Positions 55,681 to 63,808 of a DNA stretch of 64,000 nt are shown here, one piece after another; positions within the stretch are counted from its first letter, which is position 1, and each line of letters opens with the position of its first letter. The notes beneath the pieces were generated by a model that was not told the origin of the DNA, made no database searches, and saw only the letters and a list, made by a program, of their open reading frames with translations. The DNA comes from Vibrio mexicanus (GTDB lineage: Bacteria; Pseudomonadota; Gammaproteobacteria; Enterobacterales; Vibrionaceae). A program made the position numbers and the translations under genes. Where the stretch lies: assembly GCF_001012815.1 (NCBI RefSeq), contig NZ_JYJP01000003.1, forward strand, positions 26,212 to 90,211, given 5' to 3'.

Positions 55681-56309
55681 TTATGTGAGTGAATCACGAC
55701 CAAATACGATTTGCTTGAGCAGGTGATACTCTTCATCACGGCCATCAAAAAGTTCTTCAATCATTGCGTCTTCGCTGGTACCTGAGAGTAAGCGCTTGCG
55801 GGCTTCTCTCATTGTCATCACTAGCAGTTCATCTTTCGGTAAATCCGCATCCTCGTTAGGAGACCACTGAGTAAACTGCTGGCTGCGCTCAGTTTGCATG
55901 AGCAATGGCTGCATGTTGGTGACTTCATGCTTCACCAAATCGAGCATCGAGTCTTTCACCGCATCTTTCATCTTGGTGTCTTTAGATAAACGTTCAATCA
56001 ATGCAGTGCTTAGATTAGTGTGCTCGACATATCCGGCTTTGCAGGAAAGGCATTAGTCAAACGAACCGAGAAATCCACACGCTCAATGACAGTTTGCGGG
56101 AAGAAAGTCAGCGCACACAAACAGTCAAAAGGAATCCAAAAATCATCGCCAGCTTCAACCGCGTATTCTTGTTTACCAAGACGCACCAACATTACACCTT
56201 GTTTTACACAAATTAGGCTGTGTTTGAGTACCTTTTTACGGGGTGTGGTACTTAAGAAAGGAAACTCGAAGCTTTGGTGTGAAATAGCGTAATGCATATG
56301 GGTTCTCAT
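55681..56309 (-). pseudogene. Cupin (AraC N-domain-like) protein, frameshifted
   Basis: Two frames make one protein. The first, from MRTHMHYAISHQSFEFPFLS, is a cupin: LICVKQGVMLVRLGKQEYAVEAGDDFWIPF. It breaks near 56029-56031 (AKPDMSSTLI and stop); one G restores AKPGYVEHTNLSTALIERLSKD, continuing to 55681. The C-terminal ~110 residues are helical (MKDAVKDSMLDLVKHE; MTMREARKRLL) and do not look like a standard AraC helix-turn-helix. Probably a small regulator. I chose the ATG at 56309; the frame is open to 56369. Function unknown. Confidence 0.7.
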
Positions 56310-56474
56310 TGTTCTTGGGTTGCTAAGGTTACCGTTTCTTATAGTAAAATCCAACAGTAAGTGGTACATAGACAGTAAGTCTGGTCTGACCTTGTTAAAA
56401 CTGAGGGATAGATTGCTGATTACTGGGTTAACTATGCGTAGAATAGACCCGCTTTTTATATGATGTAGTGAAAA

Positions 56475-57575
56475 ATGACTTCTAATACCGACCCATTTAT
56501 TGATATTCGTCCGTACAACGATGACGAAATTCCAGCGGCAATTGACCGCCTAGTTAACGATGAAGAGTTTATCAGCGCGATTTTGCAGCATCGTTTCAAA
56601 AACAGCCCATCTTGGTTCAAAGGGCTGATGTCTCCAATCGTTCGCGTATATCTGAAAATGAAATGGGCGAAGCTTTCATCTGTTGAAGCGATTCAAAACG
56701 AAGTGAAGAAATATCTTGAGCAAATGCTAGAAGTAACCACCGATGGTGTGACTTATTCTGGCCTTGATCAATTAGATAAGGAAACGGCGTACCTGTTCGT
56801 TTCTAATCACCGTGATATCGCAATGGACCCAGCACTGGTCAACTACGGTCTGCATCAGTCAGACCATAAAACTGTTCGTATCGCGATTGGCGATAACCTT
56901 CTAAAGAAACCTTGTGCCACTGAGCTGATGCGTCTTAACAAAAGCTTTATTGTGAAACGATCGGCTAAAGGGCCACGCGAGATGATGAAAGCGTTAGGCA
57001 CGCTGTCTGCTTACATTAAGCACTCACTGGACACGGCAAATTCTATTTGGATTGCACAAAAAGAAGGGCGCGCGAAAGATGGTAATGACTTTACCGATCC
57101 AGCAATCCTTAAAATGTTCCACGTAGAAGGTCGTAAGCAGAAAGTCGCTTTTCCTGACTACATCAAATCATTGAAGATCGTGCCTGTAGCGATCTCATAC
57201 GAAAACGATCCTTGCGATACCGCAAAAGCATTAGAGTTATACGAAAAAGCAACGAGCGGCACGTACGAAAAAGGTGAGTTTGAAGACATCGAAAGCATCA
57301 TTCAAGGCATTGTTGGTTACAAAGGCCGTGTCCATGTGGCGTTTGGTGAAGTGATCACAGGTGACTTTGACACGCCAGAAGCGTTGGCCGCTGAGATTGA
57401 TCGTCAGATTCACGATAACTACCGTCTATTCCCGATGAACCACTTAGCGGCGAAAGAAGAGGGAGCAGAGGAGAGCGTGAAGAAGCAGCTTGAAGAGAAG
57501 CTCGCCGCTTTACCGGAGGGTGCGCATCAATATCTGTTAGACAGCTACGCAAATCCGGTAAAAAACCAAGCGTAA
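56475..57575 (+). CDS. PlsC-like acyltransferase
   Basis: 366 residues. The acyltransferase motif FVSNHRDIAMDPALV (N-H-x4-D) lies near residue 110, with MRLNKSFIVKRS and WIAQKEGRAKDG as the later PlsC-type blocks. Such enzymes transfer acyl groups to glycerol-phosphate-type acceptors. No membrane helix is obvious, so it may be peripheral. AGTGAAAA precedes the ATG. Followed by a terminator. Confidence 0.87.
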   Translation: MTSNTDPFIDIRPYNDDEIPAAIDRLVNDEEFISAILQHRFKNSPSWFKGLMSPIVRVYLKMKWAKLSSVEAIQNEVKKYLEQMLEVTTDGVTYSGLDQLDKETAYLFVSNHRDIAMDPALVNYGLHQSDHKTVRIAIGDNLLKKPCATELMRLNKSFIVKRSAKGPREMMKALGTLSAYIKHSLDTANSIWIAQKEGRAKDGNDFTDPAILKMFHVEGRKQKVAFPDYIKSLKIVPVAISYENDPCDTAKALELYEKATSGTYEKGEFEDIESIIQGIVGYKGRVHVAFGEVITGDFDTPEALAAEIDRQIHDNYRLFPMNHLAAKEEGAEESVKKQLEEKLAALPEGAHQYLLDSYANPVKNQA

Positions 57576-57592
57576 AATCATACAAATGAATG

Positions 57593-57622
57593 AAAAAGAG
57601 ATGCCTCGGCATCTCTTTTTTT
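57593..57622 (+). terminator. Terminator after acyltransferase gene
   Basis: AAAAAGAGATGC, loop CTCG, GCATCTCTTTTT and more T. Confidence 0.9.
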
Positions 57623-57661
57623 GGCTATTGGATTAGTGTATGGCGTTTATCATTGGTGCGT

Positions 57662-58270
57662 TTAGCGAGCAACCGCTCCGCCCAAGGTTAAGTTACTGGG
57701 CCACTTACTGATTTGGTTACCACCCAAAAAGATATTGCCATTAACGGTCATCGTATCTGGAAATTCAGTGATGGCAGAACCCCCGATATACAAATCACCC
57801 TCTACAATTATACCTTCAGGTAAAGCTTCTAACGGAGTTCGAATCACACTGAGGTCACCACGTACGCGAAACCTCGGTGGCAAACTTGTTAGCGGTGTAT
57901 CGGTAAAGTTGATATAGCCGCCCACTCGAATACCACCCGGCCAGCGAGTTATTTCAGCACCAAGAAAGTTCGCATAGCCTTTGATTTTAGTGCCTTTTTG
58001 AATTCGTGCGAGTTCACTGTTCGACGCATCTAAACTTCCGCCTACATCTAAACCACGCGGCAGCGACTTGATTGAAGTTTTGGCAATGTTGAGGTTGCCC
58101 TTGATTTCGATACCTTCAGGCAAGCTGGTATACGGCTTGTTACGCAAATCCAAGTTACCGTAGTTATCTAAATGGTTCAGAATGCGATAGTAATCTAACG
58201 GGTCAGCAGCCGTGGGTAAGGCCGTGACAGCGAACAACAAAGAGATAAATGTGAGAATGAGTTTGGGCAT
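57662..58270 (-). CDS. Exported 20-residue-repeat (beta-solenoid-like) protein
   Basis: 202 residues. MPKLILTFISLLFAVTALPTAA is a signal peptide. From residue ~48 to 187 there are seven direct repeats of exactly 20 residues plus a partial eighth. The unit follows x-S-L-P-x-G-I-x-V-x-G-x-L-x-I-x-x-T-x-L, e.g. LPEGIIVEGDLYIGGSAI and FPDTMTVNGNIFLGGNQI. That spacing suits a right-handed solenoid similar to bacterial leucine-rich or polymer-forming folds. No catalytic motif. Could be an envelope scaffold or ligand binder. I do not recognise a named family. Confidence 0.78.
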   Translation of the reverse strand: MPKLILTFISLLFAVTALPTAADPLDYYRILNHLDNYGNLDLRNKPYTSLPEGIEIKGNLNIAKTSIKSLPRGLDVGGSLDASNSELARIQKGTKIKGYANFLGAEITRWPGGIRVGGYINFTDTPLTSLPPRFRVRGDLSVIRTPLEALPEGIIVEGDLYIGGSAITEFPDTMTVNGNIFLGGNQISKWPSNLTLGGAVAR

Positions 58271-58404
58271 AACGCAATGAGTTGATAGCAGATACTTATA
58301 GTATCGGCATCCTACTTTAGAGCTTCAACTGTTATTCTATTTGAGGGTGACTGGCTGCATGGAAGGTCACAAAAAAATAAGACGGTTTCCTAGGTCACAG
58401 GCAC

Positions 58405-58430
58405 AAAAAAGCGGGCTATTGCCCGCTTTT
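58405..58430 (-). terminator. Terminator of YfcZ-like gene
   Basis: On the minus strand AAAAGCGGGC, loop AATA, GCCCGCTTTT and T-run; 17 bases past the stop. Confidence 0.9.
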
Positions 58431-58446
58431 AGAAATTCATATTGGC

Positions 58447-58746
58447 TTATCGAGAGATTGAACGTGATTTCAGTTCGAAGATAAGTTTTTCAGCGCTCAC
58501 TTCGAACTTGAAGCGTGCTTTTAACTCAGTTGAATCGTCTGTCAGCTCGCTTGCTTCAAACTCAACGTTCTCACAAACTTCTTTGGCAAGAGCAACGTAT
58601 TTGTTGAACTCAGCTTCGATTTGAGCCTTGTTTGAAGCGAAGATCGAAACTTCAGCGACATCATCACCTTCTTTAATGATAAAGCCCATCTCACCTGCAC
58701 AACCACACGCTTCGCATACTTCTTCTACATTGTTATCAATGCTCAT
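58447..58746 (-). CDS. YfcZ/YiiS-family protein (DUF406)
   Basis: 99 residues. VCEACGCAGEMGFIIKEGD near the start is the cysteine-bearing family signature, followed by helix and strand (VEFEASELTDDSTELKARFKFE). Small soluble protein with unknown function; E. coli has YfcZ and YiiS. AAGAGG lies before the ATG. Single gene. Confidence 0.88.
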   Translation of the reverse strand: MSIDNNVEEVCEACGCAGEMGFIIKEGDDVAEVSIFASNKAQIEAEFNKYVALAKEVCENVEFEASELTDDSTELKARFKFEVSAEKLIFELKSRSISR

Positions 58747-59240
58747 AATTTAAAACCTCTTAAACAATTTGTTGATATTTTACAGACATATTTGAGGTCA
58801 ATCCACAAAAAAACAAGGGTTACCTAAGAAAAACCAAACCGTATGATAGCCTATATAAGGCGAGGAAAGATCTATTCTGATAGAGGTTGTGAAAACTCAG
58901 TGTGATCTGAGTCATGTTTATGGGTTAACACTCGGATTTGTATGGCAAGGATGGTATTTGGTGAGTTGCTTGTCATTAAAATTTATAAGATTATCGTTCC
59001 TTATAACATATAATAATACCCATGCAAATGTGCATATTCATTAATTTGCTGAATACGCTAAAACTAGACACGGGAATATGATATTTATGCACGTAAATCC
59101 ATATAGTATCAAGATTTTTATTAATATTTCTGATAATTATGGAATGGCTGCCAACTACGTAACGCATAAATAATGTTGAACATTTGATTTTGCAATAACG
59201 CATCTATTGATGATGGTTATTGATTTAGAAGAGAAGAACC
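58747..59240. other. Long A/T-rich divergent intergenic region
   Basis: About 490 bases. ATGCAAATGTGCAT at 59022-59035 is an inverted repeat (5-bp arms) about 205 bases before the TetR gene and might be an operator. A 70-residue minus-strand frame at 58991-59203 has no ribosome-binding site and no recognisable features, so I do not call it. Confidence 0.4.
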
Positions 59241-59702
59241 ATGCCAAAGCGTAGTAAAGAAGATACTGAGATTACCATCCAAACGATCATGGATGCAGTG
59301 GTGGATCAGTTATTGAGACTCGGGTATGACAAGATGTCGTACACCACATTGAGCCAGCAGACGGGTGTCTCCCGCACTGGTATAAGCCATCACTTTCCGA
59401 AGAAAACGGACTTTACCGCAGCGTTAGATGGCCGAATCTTTAAAATGTTTGTTGTGCATCTTGATTTTGACAACGGGCTAGACGCTTTTTCAGCAAGCTG
59501 GATTAAAGCGTTAGACAACTCAGAGTTCCTTGCGATTTTGCGTCTTTTATTCCATCACACTGTTACGTCAGTAAAGACTCATGAGTTTGCAGCCAACGGT
59601 ATTGACCGTCTTTACAAAATGGGTGAAGCAGAATTCGGCCCAGCCAGTGAAAAAGAGATCGAGTGGCTATTGGGCAGAACCCTTGTTCACATGAGCAAGT
59701 AG
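59241..59702 (+). CDS. TetR-family regulator
   Basis: 153 residues, shorter than the usual ~200. The helix-turn-helix reads LGYDKMSYTTLSQQTGVSRTGISHHFPKKTDF in order (cut here for clarity); the C-terminal half is a short helical ligand/dimer domain ending LLGRTLVHMSK. Targets unknown; the short C-domain suggests a Vibrio-specific subgroup. AGAGAAGAACC precedes the ATG. Followed by its own terminator. Confidence 0.85.
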   Translation: MPKRSKEDTEITIQTIMDAVVDQLLRLGYDKMSYTTLSQQTGVSRTGISHHFPKKTDFTAALDGRIFKMFVVHLDFDNGLDAFSASWIKALDNSEFLAILRLLFHHTVTSVKTHEFAANGIDRLYKMGEAEFGPASEKEIEWLLGRTLVHMSK

Positions 59703-59713
59703 TTGACTCAGAC

Positions 59714-59742
59714 AAAAAGCCTTCCAATCGGAAGGCTTTTTT
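59714..59742 (+). terminator. Terminator after TetR gene
   Basis: AAAAAGCCTTCC, loop AATC, GGAAGGCTTTTT and T-run. Confidence 0.92.
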
Positions 59743-59891
59743 CATTTCAATGTTCTTTAGATAACCATTTAGGCAAAATATTAACTAAATCTATCGATAA
59801 TCTCGGTTAATTTTGCGACACATCTCCTAGTGCGATAACAATCTGTTACACTCTACTGTATGGAATAATAATAAGAGTAGTAGGTGGTCGC

Positions 59892-60896
59892 ATGTCATAC
59901 CCCGTACTCATCTGCGACGACTCCGCATTGGCTCGTAAGCAGATGGCGCGTTCTCTCCCTGCATCATTAAATGCAGATATCACCTTTGCTGTACATGGAC
60001 TTGATGCCCTAGAGCAATTGGAAGCTAATACATTCAAACTGATGTTTCTTGATCTTACCATGCCGGAACTCGATGGCTTTGGTACCTTAGAAGAGATCGG
60101 TAAACGCGGAATTGATATCCCTGTCGTGGTCGTGTCTGGTGATATCCAGCCAAAGGCCAAAGAAAGAGTCATGGCACTCGGTGCCAGAGCCTTCATTCAA
60201 AAACCGATAAACAAAGACGCACTTAAAGCCGTGCTGCGTGAACTTGTTGAAGTGGTATCTCAACCGCAAATCATAACCCCGGTCTCGGTTGAGTTACCCG
60301 TTTTAAAGCGTCGTGATATCTATATGGAAGTGGCGAACGTCTCCATTGGTCGCGCAGCGGATGCACTGGCTCGCCATTTCGACGTCTTTGTTCACCTACC
60401 ATTACCAAACGTCAACATCTTTGAAGTTAGTGAGCTTCACATGGCTTTGCGAGACTTGGCAGAAAATGACCAGGTATCGGGTGTTTGTCAGGGCTTCAGT
60501 GGAGAAGGGATTGCCGGCGAAGCCTTGGTTCTTTTAAGCGACTCCAGTGTCACGGACTTGAAAAAATTGATGAAGGTGCCAGCTGATAGTGAAGAGCTTG
60601 AAGAACTAGAGCTCCTTATGGACGTATCGAACATCCTAGTTGGTTCGTTCTTGAATGGGTTAGGGGAGCAATCGGAAGTACGCTTTTTCCAAAGCTCGCC
60701 AGTGCTGCTAGGTCAGCACATATCAATTGATTCAGTGATTAACTCAACGTCAGGCTCATTTACTAAGACAATGACGTTTGAGGTGAGTTACAACATCGAT
60801 GGCACAAGTATTCGCTGTGATTTACTGTTTATGTTTGTCGATGAATCGTTACCACTGTTGGACAACAAACTCTCTTATCTCATGGAGGACTTCTAA
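59892..60896 (+). CDS. Response regulator with CheC/CheX-type phosphatase domain
   Basis: 334 residues. Residues ~1-120 are a receiver domain: LICDDSALARKQM (acidic pair), LMFLDLTMPELDG (phospho-Asp near 57), VVSGD and FIQKPINK (lysine). Residues ~190-330 resemble CheC/CheX/FliY phosphatases: LLMDVSNILVGSFLNGLGEQ with the E-x-N pattern. A receiver fused to a chemotaxis-type phosphatase can act as a signal sink or switch. AGTAGGTGGTCGC precedes the ATG. Its TAA overlaps the next ATG by one base. Confidence 0.85.
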   Translation: MSYPVLICDDSALARKQMARSLPASLNADITFAVHGLDALEQLEANTFKLMFLDLTMPELDGFGTLEEIGKRGIDIPVVVVSGDIQPKAKERVMALGARAFIQKPINKDALKAVLRELVEVVSQPQIITPVSVELPVLKRRDIYMEVANVSIGRAADALARHFDVFVHLPLPNVNIFEVSELHMALRDLAENDQVSGVCQGFSGEGIAGEALVLLSDSSVTDLKKLMKVPADSEELEELELLMDVSNILVGSFLNGLGEQSEVRFFQSSPVLLGQHISIDSVINSTSGSFTKTMTFEVSYNIDGTSIRCDLLFMFVDESLPLLDNKLSYLMEDF

Positions 60897-61339
60897 TGCT
60901 TAATCTCCCTGCAGAATTCGAGCAGTTCCATTGGATGGTGGACATGGTTCAAAACGTGGATATGGGCTTGATCGTGATTGACCGCGAATACAAAGTTCAA
61001 GTCTGGAATGGTTTCATGACGCATCATAGTGGTGTGCAGTCACACGATGCCATTGACAAGTCATTGTTCGAGCTGTTTCCAGAGATCCCTCAAGACTGGT
61101 TTAAGCTGAAAACTAAACCAGTTTACGACTTGGGTTGCCGCAGCTTCATCACTTGGCAACAGCGCCCTTACCTATTTAAGTGCCGCAACGTACGTCCTGT
61201 GACTCAGCAGGCTGAGTTTATGTACCAGAACATCACTCTTAACCCGATGCGTACACCAACGGGTGATATCAAGTCTTTGTTCCTATCTATTCAAGATGCA
61301 ACGGCAGAAGCACTGATCTCTAAATCTCAGAAAGCGTAA
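60896..61339 (+). CDS. PAS-domain protein, partner of REC-CheC protein
   Basis: 147 residues made of one PAS domain: NVDMGLIVIDREYKVQVWNGFM, then SLFELFPEIP and LNPMRTPTGDIKSLFLSIQDAT. No kinase or output part. Translationally coupled to the receiver gene by a TAATG junction, so the two likely act together (inference). A histidine in MTHHSG could coordinate a cofactor, but this is not proven. Confidence 0.83.
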   Translation: MLNLPAEFEQFHWMVDMVQNVDMGLIVIDREYKVQVWNGFMTHHSGVQSHDAIDKSLFELFPEIPQDWFKLKTKPVYDLGCRSFITWQQRPYLFKCRNVRPVTQQAEFMYQNITLNPMRTPTGDIKSLFLSIQDATAEALISKSQKA

Positions 61340-61359
61340 CTATCGCTCAATAGATACTA

Positions 61360-61384
61360 AAAAGCGGCAATAACTGCCGCTTTT
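61360..61384 (+). terminator. Terminator after PAS gene
   Basis: AAAAGCGGCA, loop ATAAC, TGCCGCTTTT. Confidence 0.88.
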
Positions 61385-61415
61385 CTTGTATTTTCCGATT
61401 GCCGAAGTCGCTATT

Positions 61416-62006
61416 TTAAAGCTTGTAACGCGCGCCAAACAATATCGCAGAGTTGGAGTAATCGCTATCGAGCTCCAAGTAGCTAAACTCGACACTGAAT
61501 TCTAAATCTTTCTCGGAACGCGACTGCATTTTTGCTCCAATACCAATGTACGGGTGAGTGCCAGAACTGTATTGCACTTCATTAAACCCGGTGCTTTGCA
61601 CGCTCTCTTCGAAGGTTGAATGGGTTAAACCACCTTTAGCGTAAAGAAAACCAATATCTTTAATTGGGTGCTGAATACGAACTCCGCCAAAAACACCTTG
61701 GTAGTAGGCATCACGATTCAAGTCGGCCGAATCTACGTTAGACGGGCGGCCACCGTCCGATTCAGAGTAGCTGATATCTAAATCAAAATAATTGGTTACG
61801 GCGTAGCTGTAGCCAACTTGAGTTACCCAAGCGCCATCAGAGGTATCGCGATATTGGACGTTAGCGTAACCTGAATCGACATAAGCGCCAGAGTCACGAA
61901 TAGGTGAAGAAGAAGCCAAGGTGTTCGGCGAAAAAAGAACAGCAAAAACGATTAAACACAAAGAGAGAGTGATCAAGTTAAACAACTTTTGCCCTGTATT
62001 TTCCAT
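61416..62006 (-). CDS. Small outer-membrane beta-barrel protein
   Basis: 196 residues. A hydrophobic export segment (LITLSLCLIVFAVLFSPNTLA) follows a short charged start. The mature part alternates polar and aromatic residues in strands (WVTQVGYSYAVTNYFDLDISY; YIGIGAKMQS; SVEFSYLELDS) and ends ILFGARYKL, resembling OmpA-like/OmpX-size 8-strand barrels. Function unknown; possibly an adhesin or stress-response porin. Divergent to the guaC region. Confidence 0.78.
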   Translation of the reverse strand: MENTGQKLFNLITLSLCLIVFAVLFSPNTLASSSPIRDSGAYVDSGYANVQYRDTSDGAWVTQVGYSYAVTNYFDLDISYSESDGGRPSNVDSADLNRDAYYQGVFGGVRIQHPIKDIGFLYAKGGLTHSTFEESVQSTGFNEVQYSSGTHPYIGIGAKMQSRSEKDLEFSVEFSYLELDSDYSNSAILFGARYKL

Positions 62007-62163
62007 CTCAAGATTCCTTACGTTGCCGATTCATTGACGCTAGATACACATCTAGCAACTATCAGGCCGATCAAATCTATAGATATAAAATATGTGTGAT
62101 AAATTTATGTGGATCATTTTACTAATGAAATGGTGAAAAAATAACCACGTTTAACAATGACAA

Positions 62164-62183
62164 AAAGTGATTTGCATCACATT
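62164..62183. promoter_or_regulatory. CRP-like site
   Basis: AAAGTGATTTGCATCACATT contains GTGAT-N4-ATCAC, close to the CRP consensus TGTGA-N6-TCACA. It is ~160 bases upstream of the outer-membrane gene and could also serve a distal guaC promoter. Confidence 0.45.
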
Positions 62184-62214
62184 ACTGAGTGGAAGCTAGT
62201 AAGCTAATCGTTTT

Positions 62215-62230
62215 CGGAAAACGTTTGGCT
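62215..62230. promoter_or_regulatory. PurR-like box upstream of guaC
   Basis: CGGAAAACGTTTGGCT shares the 12-mer AAACGTTTGGCT with the box before codBA. A 15-bp palindrome CGTTTTCGGAAAACG overlaps it at 62209-62223. Distance to guaC is ~350 bases, so it could act on a distal promoter such as TTACTG-N17-TAATCG ending at 62210. Confidence 0.5.
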
Positions 62231-62381
62231 TAATGGTAACGTAGTCAAAGCAGCAAGGAAATTAATCTAAGTTGTTGTTTTATATCAAGTGTGAATATTT
62301 TGACGTAGAAGAGAAGGAAGGACAGTTTTTCAGGTATGGATTCTGACGCATGGTATCACAAAAAAAAATGAAAATTCAGTC

Positions 62382-62409
62382 TTGCGACAAATAAATCACG
62401 GCCTATAAT
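62382..62409 (+). promoter_or_regulatory. Strong sigma-70-type promoter in guaC leader
   Basis: TTGCGA at 62382-62387, 16 bases, perfect TATAAT at 62404-62409. Start predicted near 62416, only ~160 bases before guaC and immediately at a terminator hairpin. Confidence 0.75.
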
Positions 62410-62413
62410 GCTG

Positions 62414-62448
62414 AAAACCGGAGCGTCTGCCAACGCTCCGGTTTTTTT
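62414..62448 (+). terminator. Terminator-like hairpin right at the guaC promoter
   Basis: AAAACCGGAGCGT, loop CTGCCA, ACGCTCCGGTTTT and further T: 13-bp stem and T7. Transcription from the promoter at 62382 would meet it at once, making a ~35-nt RNA unless antiterminated. Confidence 0.8.
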
Positions 62449-62491
62449 GTGTCCGAAGAAAGGTAACGCGTCTGCCAACGAGTTGCCAACG
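62423..62491 (+). repeat. Three TGCCAACG motifs in guaC leader
   Basis: GCGTCTGCCAACG occurs at 62423-62435 (hairpin loop and arms) and again at 62468-62480; TGCCAACG recurs at 62484-62491. The downstream copies could pair with hairpin arms (ACGC/GCGT) and alter the fold. Confidence 0.65.
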
Positions 62492-62576
62492 CACTATGCT
62501 TAATTGATACATGCAAGTATGTAAGTAAGCCATAGGCCCACTGGAACATGTACTAATAAATCAAGGAATTTACACA

Positions 62577-63623
62577 ATGCGTATCGAACAAGAACTTAAG
62601 TTAGGCTTTAAAGATGTACTGTTTCGCCCTAAGCGATCAACACTAAAAAGTCGTTCTCAAGTAAATTTAACGCGCGATTTTACATTCAAGCACAGTGGTC
62701 GTCAATGGTCTGGTGTTCCAGTCATCGCAGCTAACATGGATTCAGTGGGCAGTTTCGAAATGGCAACAGAGCTTGCCAAGCACGGCGCAATGACAGCAAT
62801 GCACAAACACTACACAGTAGAGCAGTGGGCAGAGTTCGTTAAAAGTGCAGATAAAGAAACGCTAAATAAAGTCTTCGTATCAACGGGTACGTCTGAGCGT
62901 GATTTCGAGAAAACAAAAGAGATCATGGCACTGAGCGACGATCTAGAGTTCATCTGTATCGACATTGCTAACGGTTATTCAGAGCACCTTGTAGAGTTTG
63001 TTGAGAAAGTGCGTGCACAATTCCCAACGAAAACCATCTCTGCGGGTAACGTAGTTACTGGCGATATGTGTGAAGAGCTAATCCTAGCTGGTGCAGACAT
63101 CGTTAAAGTGGGTATTGGCCCAGGTTCTGTATGTACAACACGCGTTAAAACAGGTGTGGGTTACCCTCAGCTTTCTGCAATCATCGAATGTGCAGACGCA
63201 GCACACGGCCTTGGCGGCATGATCATCGGTGACGGTGGTTGTTCTTGTGCAGGTGATGTTGCTAAAGCATTCGGTGGCGGCGCAGATTTCGTGATGCTAG
63301 GCGGTATGCTAGCAGGGCATGAGCAATCTGGTGGCGAAATCGTTGAGAAAGACGGCGAGAAGTTCATGAAATTCTACGGCATGTCTTCACAGTCGGCGAT
63401 GGACAAGCACTCTGGTGGTGTTGCTCAATACCGTGCAGCTGAAGGTAAAACCGTACTATTGCCATACCGTGGCGATGTGAACAACACAATTTCTGACATC
63501 CTTGGCGGTGTACGTTCAACTTGTACATACGTAGGCGCAGCAAAGCTTAAAGAGCTAACGAAGCGTACCACGTTCATCCGCGTTCAAGAGCAAGAGAACA
63601 ACGTATTCGGTAAAGAGAAGTAA
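62577..63623 (+). CDS. guaC: GMP reductase
   Basis: 348 residues. [19 protein letters not shown] start, [13 protein letters not shown], and the catalytic loop [17 protein letters not shown] with the active cysteine, all as in E. coli Gua[22 protein letters not shown] binds the phosphate. It reduces GMP to IMP with NADPH in purine salvage. AAGGAATTTACACA precedes the ATG. The leader holds a promoter, a terminator-like hairpin and PurR-like DNA, suggesting purine control. Confidence 0.96.
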   Translation: MRIEQELKLGFKDVLFRPKRSTLKSRSQVNLTRDFTFKHSGRQWSGVPVIAANMDSVGSFEMATELAKHGAMTAMHKHYTVEQWAEFVKSADKETLNKVFVSTGTSERDFEKTKEIMALSDDLEFICIDIANGYSEHLVEFVEKVRAQFPTKTISAGNVVTGDMCEELILAGADIVKVGIGPGSVCTTRVKTGVGYPQLSAIIECADAAHGLGGMIIGDGGCSCAGDVAKAFGGGADFVMLGGMLAGHEQSGGEIVEKDGEKFMKFYGMSSQSAMDKHSGGVAQYRAAEGKTVLLPYRGDVNNTISDILGGVRSTCTYVGAAKLKELTKRTTFIRVQEQENNVFGKEK

Positions 63624-63711
63624 TCTGATACTTCGGAAATTGTTGAAACAACCATATATTGATATTTGTGTAGCCCGCCGTGCCGCGTGACAACTGAAAC
63701 CGTATAAAATA

Positions 63712-63745
63712 AGAAACCGCCAATTTGTCATTTTGTGCGGTTTCT
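63712..63745 (+). terminator. Possible guaC terminator
   Basis: AGAAACCGC pairs with GCGGTTTCT over a 16-base loop; the T tract after it is weak. Confidence 0.55.
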
Positions 63746-63808
63746 CGTTTAATTTAGGCGGTTCATGGGCTGTGCTTAAATAGCTTTTAAACGGTTTTTA
63801 ACACTTCA

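Noticed and set aside
55510..55692. Small + strand frame after the amylase
   Set aside because: Runs through the intrinsic terminator; not a gene.
58991..59203. 70-residue minus-strand frame in the long gap
   Set aside because: A/T-rich, no ribosome-binding site, no recognisable motif.
62423..62491. Integron attC-like or REP element from TGCCAACG repeats
   Set aside because: No R/L core boxes, no cassette genes and no integrase; better explained as leader structure.
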